DNA from: Actinobacteria bacterium 13_2_20CM_68_14
GTDB lineage: Bacteria > Actinomycetota > Thermoleophilia > Gaiellales > Gaiellaceae
Direction: 5' to 3'
Length of the DNA: 7,309 bases
Assembly: GCA_001914705.1 (NCBI GenBank)
Contig: MNDB01000027.1
Coordinates: 4,794-12,102 of the forward strand
The notes beneath the pieces were generated by a model, which worked only from the letters and a program-made list of their open reading frames with translations, was not told the DNA's origin and did no database searches. Below, in pieces: positions 1 through 4,640 of the stretch (position 1 is its first letter; each line of letters opens with the position of its first letter). A program made the position numbers and the translations under genes.

Positions 1-1
1 G

Positions 2-784
2 CTGAAGCCGGACAACGTTCAGGGCGAGCTCTACCTGACGGACACCGTGCGGGCGCTCGCCGAGGCGGGCAAGCCGGTCGCCACGTACAAGTCAGACGAC
101 CCGGAGGCGCCGGTCGGTATCAACACCCGCGTCGAGCTCGCCGGGACAGCAGCGGTCCTTCGAGATCGCATCAACGAGCGGCACATGCTCGCCGGCACGA
201 CGATCGTCGATCCGCTGTCGACCTGGATCGACCCGCAGGTCGAGCTCGAGCCCGATTCGATCGTCCACCCGTTCACCGTCCTGCGTGGCGGGACCCGCGT
301 GCTCCGCGGCGCCGAGGTCGGCCCACACGTGGTCGCGATCGATGCCGAGATCGGAGAGCGAGCGCTTGTTGGCCCATTCTGTTACCTTCGCCCCGGAACC
401 GTGCTGGAGGCCGGAGCAAAGGCGGGCACGTTCGTCGAACTGAAGAACTCTCGGATCGGAGAAGGGACAAAGGTGCCGCACCTGTCCTACATCGGCGACG
501 CCGAGATCGGCGCGGAGACGAACGTCGGCGCCGGCGGGATCACCGTTAACTATCCGCATGAGCCGGGTAAGCCCAAGGGGCGGACGAAGATCGGCCGCAA
601 CGTCAGGACCGGCGTCCACAATGCGTTCGTTGCACCAATCGAGATCGGCGACGACGCGTGGATCGCGGTCGGTTCCGTCGTAACGGACGACGTTCCGCCA
701 GGCTCGCTCGCGGGCTTCGCGCCGCGCCAGGTGACGAAGGAAGGCTACGTCTACGACAAGCACGGAAGGCCAGCCGATGACTGA
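2..784 (+). CDS. glmU: GlmU, bifunctional UDP-GlcNAc pyrophosphorylase / GlcN-1-P acetyltransferase (3' part, 5' truncated by window)
   Basis: Cytoplasmic enzyme making UDP-N-acetylglucosamine for peptidoglycan: it acetylates glucosamine-1-phosphate, then uridylates it. The frame is open from the left edge; the first visible residues (LKPDNVQGELYLTD) match the end of the uridyltransferase domain, so most of that N-terminal domain lies outside. The remaining 260 codons are the left-handed beta-helix acetyltransferase domain, with hexapeptide repeats from about nt 230 to 690. Family active-site elements seen are FVELKNS (nt 434-454), VPHLSYIGD with the catalytic-type His at 479-481, and NVGAGGITVNY (521-553). 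Unlike the common NYDG-type loop, this one reads NYPHEPGKPKG, about three residues longer, and the following segment reads RTGVHNAFVAP where Escherichia coli has a serine-containing GSDTQLVAP. The stop overlaps the prs start by 8 nt (ATGACTGA), implying translational coupling. Identification is firm; the effect of the loop change is unknown. Confidence 0.95.
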   Translation: MKPDNVQGELYLTDTVRALAEAGKPVATYKSDDPEAPVGINTRVELAGTAAVLRDRINERHMLAGTTIVDPLSTWIDPQVELEPDSIVHPFTVLRGGTRVLRGAEVGPHVVAIDAEIGERALVGPFCYLRPGTVLEAGAKAGTFVELKNSRIGEGTKVPHLSYIGDAEIGAETNVGAGGITVNYPHEPGKPKGRTKIGRNVRTGVHNAFVAPIEIGDDAWIAVGSVVTDDVPPGSLAGFAPRQVTKEGYVYDKHGRPADD

Positions 785-1440
785 GACCGCGACGCTGCCG
801 GGACTGGAGACCGTGGACCCGCCCGTGCCCGAGGGTGAGCCCAAGCGCTGGATCGAGCGCGGCCCGCAAAAGCGGCTGATGCTGTTCTCGGGCAGCTCGA
901 ACCGCGAGCTCGCCGAGCGCATCGCCGAGACGCTGGGCGTCGAGCTCGGCGAGGTCCGGCTCAAGACCTTCGCAAACGGCGAGACGTACTGCCGCTACGA
1001 GGACTCGATCCGCGGCGCCGACGTCTTCATCGTCCAGTCGGGCAATGCGCCCGTGAACGACCACCTCGTCGAGCTGCTGATCATGATCCAGGCCGCCAAG
1101 CTTGCGTCCGCGAAGCGGATCACGGCGGTCGTGCCGTGGTTCCCGTACTCGCGCCAGGACAAGAAGTCGGCACCCCGCGAGCCGATCACGGCCAAGCTCG
1201 TCGCCGATGCCCTCGAGGTCGCGGGCGTCGACCGCGTCGTAGCGATGGACCTTCACGCGGGCCAGATCCAGGGTTTCTTCAACGTCCCCGTCGACCACAT
1301 GACGGCGCTGCAACTCTTCGCCCAGTACTACCGGGATAAGGGGCTGCACGGCGAGGGGATCGTCGCCGTCTCACCCGATCCCGGCCGCGCGAAGATGGCG
1401 CGCCGCTTCGGCCAGATGCTCGAAGGGGACCTGGCAATCG

Positions 1441-1764
1441 GGCAAGATCGCGATCATGAGCGACGACATGATCGTCACCGGCGGCACGTTGATCGCCGGG
1501 GCGGAGGCGTTGCTCGGCGCCGGGGCGCTCGAGGTCTACGCCTGCGCGACGCACGGGCTCTTCCCGGGCGACGCGTTCGAGAAGCTCGCCGCGAGCAAGA
1601 TCACACAAGTCACGGTCACGAACACGGTTCCGGTCGCCCCGATCAAGCGTCCCGACAAGATCGACGTCCTGCCGGTCACGACCCTCCTGGCCGAGACGAT
1701 CATGAACGTCTTCAGCGACGACTCGGTCTCGGCGATCTTCGCCGGCGAGAACCAGCTCTTTTAG
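1441..1764 (+). CDS. prs: Prs C-terminal fragment (downstream half of the broken prs)
   Basis: This is the 107-codon reading frame that continues Prs homology after the lesion. It contains the ribose-5-phosphate binding loop DDMIVTGGT (1462-1488), the YACATHGLFPGDA region and the conserved C-terminal end NVFSDDSVSAIFAGENQLF. An in-frame ATG at 1456 could be called as a start by gene finders, but it falls inside the domain next to the substrate loop, and no Shine-Dalgarno sequence is seen before it. It is therefore best read as the remnant of one gene rather than an independent protein. Within the loop, Val (1474-1476) stands where Bacillus subtilis Prs has Asp in DDIIDTAGT. This half alone lacks the ATP site and would not be catalytic. 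Confidence 0.7.
   Translation, partial: GKIAIMSDDMIVTGGTLIAGAEALLGAGALEVYACATHGLFPGDAFEKLAASKITQVTVTNTVPVAPIKRPDKIDVLPVTTLLAETIMNVFSDDSVSAIFAGENQLF
1735..1764 (+). repeat. prs 3' end, copy 1 of an imperfect direct repeat
   Basis: The last 30 nt of prs, encoding IFAGENQLF and the stop, recur imperfectly at 3531-3563. About 26 of 30 positions match after allowing one in-frame CCC insertion in the second copy, and both copies end in a stop at the equivalent place. The two copies bracket the lysyl-oxidase-like and repeat-protein genes. This could be an attachment-site-like duplication or chance in GC-rich DNA. Confidence 0.35.
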
Positions 1765-1769
1765 ACTCG

Positions 1770-1797
1770 CCGCATAGCCATGCGGGTTGTGGCCCGC
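1770..1797 (+). terminator. Two overlapping, mutually exclusive hairpins just after prs
   Basis: CCGCAT(AGCC)ATGCGG at 1770-1785 is a perfect 6-bp stem. GCGGG at 1782-1786 can instead pair with CCCGC at 1793-1797 across a 6-nt loop. The hairpins start 6 nt after the prs stop, a plausible place for transcript ending, but no T-run follows, so intrinsic termination is doubtful. They may act only as a 3'-end stabilising structure or a Rho-assisted site. Confidence 0.3.
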
Positions 1798-1859
1798 TTG
1801 CTAACGAGGCGCTAACGCGCAGGCGATTTCTGGCGGACGAGGCGAGTCAAAGGCAAAGC

Positions 1860-1865
1860 TACGCT
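1860..1865 (+). promoter_or_regulatory. Putative -10 box (TACGCT) for a leaderless lysyl-oxidase-like transcript
   Basis: TACGCT fits the actinobacterial TANNNT -10 pattern and ends 7 nt before the TTG start at 1873, so transcription would begin at or next to the start codon. The context GCTACGCTTGCGCCG resembles the box before rplY (GCTACACTTCGCCGCC). No -35 box or Shine-Dalgarno sequence is evident. Inferred only. Confidence 0.4.
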
Positions 1866-1872
1866 TGCGCCG

Positions 1873-2646
1873 TTGCTCCGGCTGGCTGCGCTCTTTCTCG
1901 CGGCCGTCCTCTTGGTGCCGAGTGCGGCCGGGAGCACGGATCCTTCGCGCGATCTCCTCCCCGATCTCGTAACGCGGAGCCCGGTCAAGATCTTCGTCCA
2001 GGTGGGTAAGCACGGGAGACGGGTGGTTCGCTTCTCGAACGAGGTCGTCAACGTCGGAATCGGCCCACTCGAGTTGCGGCCCCGCGTCGGCGACTGCGAC
2101 CGCAACGGCGACCTCCGCGACGATCGAGCGTCGTACCAGCGCATCTACGGCGACACGGACGGGGACGCGCGCTTCGCCCGGGGTGTCGACGTCCGCTTTC
2201 GAACGCGGTCGGCGGGCTGTACACGCTTCCACCCTGTGCACAAGCACTGGCACTTCGAGGCGCTCGCCGAGTACGCGCTCCTCCAGCTTCAAGCTCCCGG
2301 CTCGAACGGCCCCTCCGTCGTCGCGGGAAAGAAGGTGAGCTCGTGCGTGCTCGACACGAAACGGCGCCTGCCGAAGGCGCCAGGCTCGCCACGCCGGAAG
2401 TTCTACGGAAGCTGCCGGCGCGACTCGGTCGGCGGCATCTCCATCGGGTGGGGCGACCTCTACGGGTCCCGCGTCAGCGGCCAGGAACTCGATATCTCGA
2501 CGCTCTCCGACGGCGCATACTGCCTCGTCACGCGCGCCGACCCCGAGAACCGCCTCCTAGAGTCGAACGAGCGGAACAATGGACGCACGACGCGCATCGT
2601 TCTCCGCGGGGAGACGGTCGACTGGCACCCCTACCAACGTTGCTGA
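1873..2646 (+). CDS. Secreted lysyl-oxidase-like copper amine oxidase
   Basis: A 257-residue protein of the lysyl oxidase family, copper enzymes that oxidise lysine-type primary amines to aldehydes using a self-made lysine tyrosylquinone (LTQ) cofactor. Residues 1-20 form a short signal peptide (hydrophobic core LAALFLAAVLLV, likely cut near SAAG-S), so the protein is exported. The mature part starts with LLPDLV, as in animal LOX. The copper motif is HPVHKHWHF (residues 120-128; likely ligands H123, H125, H127). By motif alignment, K154 in GKKVSSC matches the LTQ lysine and Y197 in GDLYG the LTQ tyrosine. Six cysteines (75, 116, 158, 181, 217, 257) could form disulfides outside the cell. The C-terminal part ENRLLESNERNNG matches the family's PESDYTNN segment. 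The only plausible start is TTG 1873; the frame has a stop at 1813 and no ATG or GTG between. The natural substrate is unknown; the neighbours give no clue. Confidence 0.85.
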   Translation: MLRLAALFLAAVLLVPSAAGSTDPSRDLLPDLVTRSPVKIFVQVGKHGRRVVRFSNEVVNVGIGPLELRPRVGDCDRNGDLRDDRASYQRIYGDTDGDARFARGVDVRFRTRSAGCTRFHPVHKHWHFEALAEYALLQLQAPGSNGPSVVAGKKVSSCVLDTKRRLPKAPGSPRRKFYGSCRRDSVGGISIGWGDLYGSRVSGQELDISTLSDGAYCLVTRADPENRLLESNERNNGRTTRIVLRGETVDWHPYQRC

Positions 2647-2739
2647 CTCTACCTCTGCGCACCGAGCGCCATCACCGGGGCGACGAGCGATTAATTTGGC
2701 CTTGGCACTCTCGGCTTCCAGTGGGACACTTGGGTATCA
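2647..2739 (+). promoter_or_regulatory. Short gap with a weak promoter candidate for the repeat membrane protein
   Basis: This 93-nt gap is noticeably more AT-rich than its surroundings (for example GATTAATTTGG near 2689-2699). TTGGCA at 2702-2707 with GACACT 17 nt later at 2725-2730 is a weak -35/-10 pair; it would place the transcript start at or just before ATG 2740, again leaderless. GACACT matches the -10 consensus poorly. No terminator for the preceding gene is seen. Confidence 0.25.
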
Positions 2740-3501
2740 ATGAGGCTCTTAGTATTGGCCCTGATCCTCCCGGCCGCAATCGTGCTTGGAATCGCGGCCT
2801 TCGAGACGCGGATTTTTTATCCGCCGCCCTCGAACGCGCCGGCAGCGGGAATCGTTTGGCACGGCCACACCTTTGCGGCGCGCGATGATTTCGCTCGCTG
2901 GCTTCGATCACGGGGTGTCCGTTACACGGTCTGGGCCGGCCGCCATCAGGCGTTTCTCCGCTCCAGACGCCGTACCAGAGCGCAGTACGCAGCCGGTTCC
3001 GAGCGAGTCGGCCAGAAGGGTTTCGACGGGAACGTCGGACGCCTAGGCGTCGGCCTCGCCGCCTTTGCCGGCTTAGGGCTCGTTGCCGTCTTCCTGCGCC
3101 GTCGTCGGCCGGGCGGCCTTGGGTCGACGAGACAGTCTTTCCGGCTCGCGGCCGATCGAGCCGCTCCGGTGGCGCGGAGAGGAACTGGAATGATGCTGCG
3201 CCGGGTCAAAGCAACGGCTGTGCTCTCTTCGAACACGGCCGAATCCCTGGCAAAGACTATTTCCCGTGAAGGCACCGAATTCGCCCGGTCTTTCGCTCAT
3301 CGAGCCGCACCGGCGGCAAAGCGAGGAGCCGGACTGGTACGGAGCTTGGCCACTTCGGCCGCTCTCGTATCTTCGAGCCTGGCTGCCTCGTCGGCCAGGA
3401 CGATTTCCCGCCGACGCGGCGAGTACACGTGGTATCTCGCGTCGGCGCTACTCGCGGCCGGCATCGGCGTCGTGGCGACGGTGTGGCTGAACGGAGGTTG
3501 A
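2740..3501 (+). CDS. Unrecognised membrane-associated protein with a 48-residue tandem repeat
   Basis: I do not recognise this 253-residue protein. Residues 1-20 are strongly hydrophobic (signal anchor or signal peptide), followed by a soluble stretch with WHGHTFAARDDFARWLRSRG (40-59). Residues about 102-119 form a likely membrane segment ending in a positive cluster (RRRR, 120-123), and residues about 232-249 form a third hydrophobic segment. Between the last two lie two tandem copies of a 48-residue unit (140-187 and 188-235) beginning RAAPVARRGTG and RAAPAAKRGAG and sharing KTIS/RTIS at the same offset. The units are rich in Ala, Ser, Thr and Arg and look helical. ATG 2740 begins directly with the hydrophobic segment; no clear Shine-Dalgarno sequence precedes it. 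The N-terminal third includes codons such as TTA, unusual for the window, which may point to recent acquisition. Function unknown; it may be surface- or envelope-associated. Confidence 0.72.
   Translation: MRLLVLALILPAAIVLGIAAFETRIFYPPPSNAPAAGIVWHGHTFAARDDFARWLRSRGVRYTVWAGRHQAFLRSRRRTRAQYAAGSERVGQKGFDGNVGRLGVGLAAFAGLGLVAVFLRRRRPGGLGSTRQSFRLAADRAAPVARRGTGMMLRRVKATAVLSSNTAESLAKTISREGTEFARSFAHRAAPAAKRGAGLVRSLATSAALVSSSLAASSARTISRRRGEYTWYLASALLAAGIGVVATVWLNGG
3157..3300 (+). repeat. Coding tandem repeat unit 1 (48 codons)
   Basis: First copy of an in-frame 144-nt unit inside the membrane protein gene, residues 140-187. It starts CGAGCCGCTCCGG and carries RAAPVARRGTG, then TAVLSSNTAES and KTISREGTEF. 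It aligns without gaps to the adjacent unit at 3301-3444. Confidence 0.6.
3301..3444 (+). repeat. Coding tandem repeat unit 2 (48 codons)
   Basis: Second copy, residues 188-235, starting CGAGCCGCACCGG and carrying RAAPAAKRGAG, then SAALVSSSLAASS and RTISRRRGEY. Divergence from unit 1 is substantial at both protein and DNA level, so the duplication is not very recent. The end of this unit runs into the last membrane segment. Confidence 0.6.
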
Positions 3502-3510
3502 CCGTTTTTT
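3490..3510 (+). terminator. Rho-independent terminator overlapping the stop codon of the repeat protein
   Basis: AACGG (3490-3494) pairs with CCGTT (3502-3506) across a 7-nt loop, and the T-run 3505-3510 follows directly. The stop codon TGA (3499-3501) lies in the loop. The stem is short (5 bp), so efficiency is uncertain, but a run of six T in such GC-rich DNA right after a hairpin supports the call. It ends the rightward transcript before the convergent minus-strand gene. Confidence 0.5.
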
Positions 3511-3530
3511 CGCACGCCGTGACAGTGAGT

Positions 3531-3563
3531 AGCTTCGCCCCCGGCGCGAACCAGCTCCTTTAA
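3531..3563 (+). repeat. Imperfect second copy of the prs 3' end
   Basis: Read on the plus strand, this segment encodes SFAPGANQLL and a stop, close to the IFAGENQLF-stop end of prs at 1735-1764. The core GCGCGAACCAGCTCCTTTAA differs from GCGAGAACCAGCTCTTTTAG at 3 of 20 positions. No Prs-like coding lies upstream, so it is a terminal remnant, an attachment-like site, or coincidence. It overlaps the stop codon of the minus-strand gene. Confidence 0.35.
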
Positions 3564-3763
3564 GCGCCACCCAGGTCTTCGATGCGGTCGGCAAGCAGGT
3601 GAAACGACCGCTGCGCCGCCACGACTAGGCCCATCAGCAGCTGATTCATCTCGTCCACCGGTGGTGCGACCCCGGACCCGGCCGCCCCCTGCGCTTTCGC
3701 GTAGGCCGGCAGAGACTTCACTTCGCGTCGAAAGATCTCGTCGATTTCGTCACCTAGTGCCAT
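3560..3763 (-). CDS. Small unrecognised helical protein (67 aa)
   Basis: An unrecognised minus-strand gene of 67 codons. The ATG at 3763-3761 is preferred because AGGAG (3774-3770, minus strand) sits 6 nt before it; an in-frame ATG at 3769 and TTG at 3793 are alternatives that would add 2 or 10 residues. The product shows an amphipathic acidic N-terminal helix (GDEIDEIFRREVKSL), a Gly/Ala/Pro linker (QGAAGSGVAPP, residues 25-35) and a longer C-terminal helix (VDEMNQLLMGLVVAAQRSFH and on to LADRIEDL). No signal peptide, Cys or DNA-binding motif is seen. Codon third positions are GC-rich as expected for real coding. It is convergent with the repeat protein gene and divergent from rplY. The helix-linker-helix shape suggests a small protein-binding or oligomerising factor, but that is only an inference. 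Confidence 0.6.
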   Translation of the reverse strand: MALGDEIDEIFRREVKSLPAYAKAQGAAGSGVAPPVDEMNQLLMGLVVAAQRSFHLLADRIEDLGGA

Positions 3764-3792
3764 TGCCATCTCCTGTTCCGAGTTTGTCGGCA

Positions 3793-3798
3793 ACAGTA
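3793..3798 (-). promoter_or_regulatory. Putative -10 box (TACTGT, minus strand) for the small helical protein
   Basis: On the minus strand TACTGT (TANNNT) lies about 30 nt before ATG 3763, giving a leader of about 20-25 nt that contains the AGGAG ribosome binding site. No recognisable -35 box is present; the region where one would fall is the inverted repeat at 3805-3849. Confidence 0.25.
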
Positions 3799-3804
3799 GA
3801 GGCC

Positions 3805-3849
3805 ATCGGCGACGAAGGAGGCCGCGGGCGGCGCGGCCTCTCCGCCGAT
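3805..3849. repeat. Compound inverted repeat in the divergent intergenic region
   Basis: An inner perfect 9-bp stem, GAGGCCGCG (3818-3826) with CGCGGCCTC (3832-3840) and a 5-nt loop, is enclosed by an outer perfect 7-bp stem, ATCGGCG (3805-3811) with CGCCGAT (3843-3849). They are separated by an asymmetric internal loop (6 nt and 2 nt). No T-run follows on either strand, so it does not look like a simple terminator. It lies between the minus-strand gene and the rplY promoter and could be an operator or a 5' leader structure of the minus-strand transcript. Confidence 0.55.
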
Positions 3850-3894
3850 TCCCGGGCCCGGTATCCCTCGGCCGAGCGCCCGAGCGGCGCTCGC

Positions 3895-3900
3895 TACACT
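3895..3900 (+). promoter_or_regulatory. Putative -10 box (TACACT) for a leaderless rplY transcript
   Basis: TACACT fits the TANNNT -10 consensus and ends 8 nt before the GTG start at 3909, so the mRNA would start at about the start codon. The absence of any Shine-Dalgarno sequence before GTG 3909 agrees with leaderless translation. No -35 box is clear. The context GCTACACTTCG is echoed before the lysyl-oxidase-like gene and mfd. Confidence 0.5.
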
Positions 3901-3908
3901 TCGCCGCC

Positions 3909-4637
3909 GTGGCCGGCGAGCGAGTGAAACTGTCCGCGCGCGAGCGGGAGGGCCGGGGAACCGGTGACGCGCGGCGCCTGCGACGTGAAGGAATGATCCC
4001 CGGCGTCCTCTACGGGCGCGGGAAATCGCCACATGCAATCTGCGTCGAGGAACGTGAGCTGCGGCGCGTGCTGACCGGCGATCACGGGCTGCACGCGATC
4101 CTCGACGTCACCCTGGACCAGCAAAAGACGACGCACGCCTCGATTCTCAAGGACTACCAGGTGCATCCGGTCCGCGGCTACGTCACCCACATCGACCTGC
4201 AGGAGGTGCGGCTCGACCAGCCGATCCAGGCGCAGGTCGTGATCGAGCTCGTGGGCGATCCAGAGGGCGTCAAGGAAGGCGGCGTGCTCTCCCAGGTGCA
4301 GCGCGAGATCAACGTCGAGGCGCTGCCGCTCGAGATCCCCGAGCGACTGGAGCTCGACGTCAGCGGGATGGCGATCGGGGACACGCTGAGGCTCGCCGAC
4401 CTGCCCTCGCGCGAGGGCGTGACCTACCTCGACGACGCCGAGGAAACGGTGCTCGCCACGGTCGGCGCACCCACGCAGATCGTCGAGCCCGAGCCCGAGG
4501 AAGAGGAGCTCGCAGAGGGCGAGGAGCTGCCCGAGGGCGAGGTGCCGGAGGGCGAGGAGGCACCGGAGGGCGCCGCCGAGGCGCCGGCCGAGCCGGAGGC
4601 GGACGCCGCCGGCGAGCAGGGCACGACCGAAGGCTAG
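3909..4637 (+). CDS. rplY: 50S ribosomal protein L25/general stress protein CTC with acidic tail
   Basis: A large-subunit ribosomal protein that binds 5S rRNA at the central protuberance; 242 residues, the long CTC/TL5 form rather than the short E. coli L25. Residues 1-95 form the L25 domain, with conserved GDARRLRREGMIPGVLYGRG (19-38) and the HASILKDYQVHPVRGYVTHI region (76-95). Residues about 97-187 form the CTC C-terminal domain (DVSGMAIGDTLRLADLP, 150-166). From about 193 to the end there is a strongly acidic, Pro/Ala-rich tail with repeated PEGE(E/V) units, probably unstructured. Start GTG 3909 fits the family N-terminus and the -10 box just upstream. pth follows after 3 nt, so the two are cotranscribed. 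Identification is secure. Confidence 0.95.
   Translation: MAGERVKLSAREREGRGTGDARRLRREGMIPGVLYGRGKSPHAICVEERELRRVLTGDHGLHAILDVTLDQQKTTHASILKDYQVHPVRGYVTHIDLQEVRLDQPIQAQVVIELVGDPEGVKEGGVLSQVQREINVEALPLEIPERLELDVSGMAIGDTLRLADLPSREGVTYLDDAEETVLATVGAPTQIVEPEPEEEELAEGEELPEGEVPEGEEAPEGAAEAPAEPEADAAGEQGTTEG
4515..4571 (+). repeat. Short in-frame repeats encoding the acidic L25 tail
   Basis: Near-copies of GAGGGCGAGG, encoding EGEE, EGEV and EGEE spaced by Leu-Pro or Pro, with a final PEG at the end. This low-complexity DNA probably expands and contracts by slippage, so tail length should vary between relatives. Confidence 0.6.
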
Positions 4638-4640
4638 GTC

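Larger units (their letters stand above)
777..1764 (+). pseudogene. prs: Ribose-phosphate pyrophosphokinase (PRPP synthase), interrupted by an internal deletion and frameshift
   Basis: PRPP synthase transfers pyrophosphate from ATP to ribose-5-phosphate, feeding purine, pyrimidine, His and Trp synthesis. Codons 1-221 (777-1439) carry FSGSSNRELAERIA, FANGE, the ATP-binding FPYSRQDKK (residues 122-130) and the family signature DLHAGQIQGFFNVPVD (158-173). After DLAI the frame is lost. The rest resumes one frame over at 1441 (GKIAIMSDDMIVTGGT, the ribose-5-phosphate loop) and runs to TAG at 1762-1764. Homologues have about 21 residues between these blocks, so about 62 nt seem missing, including the catalytic flexible loop with its essential Lys/Arg. 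The two pieces plus the gap would give about 350 residues, of which about 34 are an N-terminal extension. The ATG at 777 is chosen because GGAAGG lies at 764-769; ATG 879 would give a family-like N-terminus. Read through, the first frame runs on to nonsense ending at 2009. Either a true pseudogene or an assembly artefact. Confidence 0.88.

Noticed and set aside
92..1349. Long minus-strand open frames opposite glmU and prs
   Set aside because: They mirror well-identified genes, have Arg-rich compositions typical of antisense GC-rich frames, and show no recognisable domain.
1425..1460. Programmed ribosomal frameshift as an explanation of the split prs
   Set aside because: A frameshift would leave all family residues encoded; here about 21 conserved residues are absent from every frame, and there is no slippery sequence.
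1800..1817. Direct repeat GCTAACG (1800-1806 and 1811-1817)
   Set aside because: Seven nt in two copies close together is expected by chance; no operator context supports it.
1440..2009. Continuation of the first prs frame to a stop at 2009 as a novel C-terminal domain
   Set aside because: The translation is an Arg/His-rich, low-complexity out-of-frame reading of true Prs and of the start of the lysyl-oxidase-like gene.
2343..2888. A 181-codon plus-strand frame overlapping the lysyl-oxidase-like and repeat protein genes
   Set aside because: It is in a different frame from both; the overlapped proteins have family motifs or a signal anchor, while this one is Arg/Pro-rich without features.
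3534..3550. Hairpin TTCGC/GCGAA as a terminator for the small minus-strand gene
   Set aside because: The stem has only 5 bp with a 7-nt loop and no T-run follows on the minus strand.
3530..3566. tRNA-like GGTTCGCGCC sequence on the minus strand
   Set aside because: The flanking bases do not form a T-stem or acceptor stem, and no anticodon arm is found at the proper distance.
3661..3927. A plus-strand open frame across the small minus-strand gene and the inverted repeat
   Set aside because: It has no ribosome binding site, is Arg/Pro/Ser-rich and crosses the palindromic region; the minus-strand gene has better coding signals.
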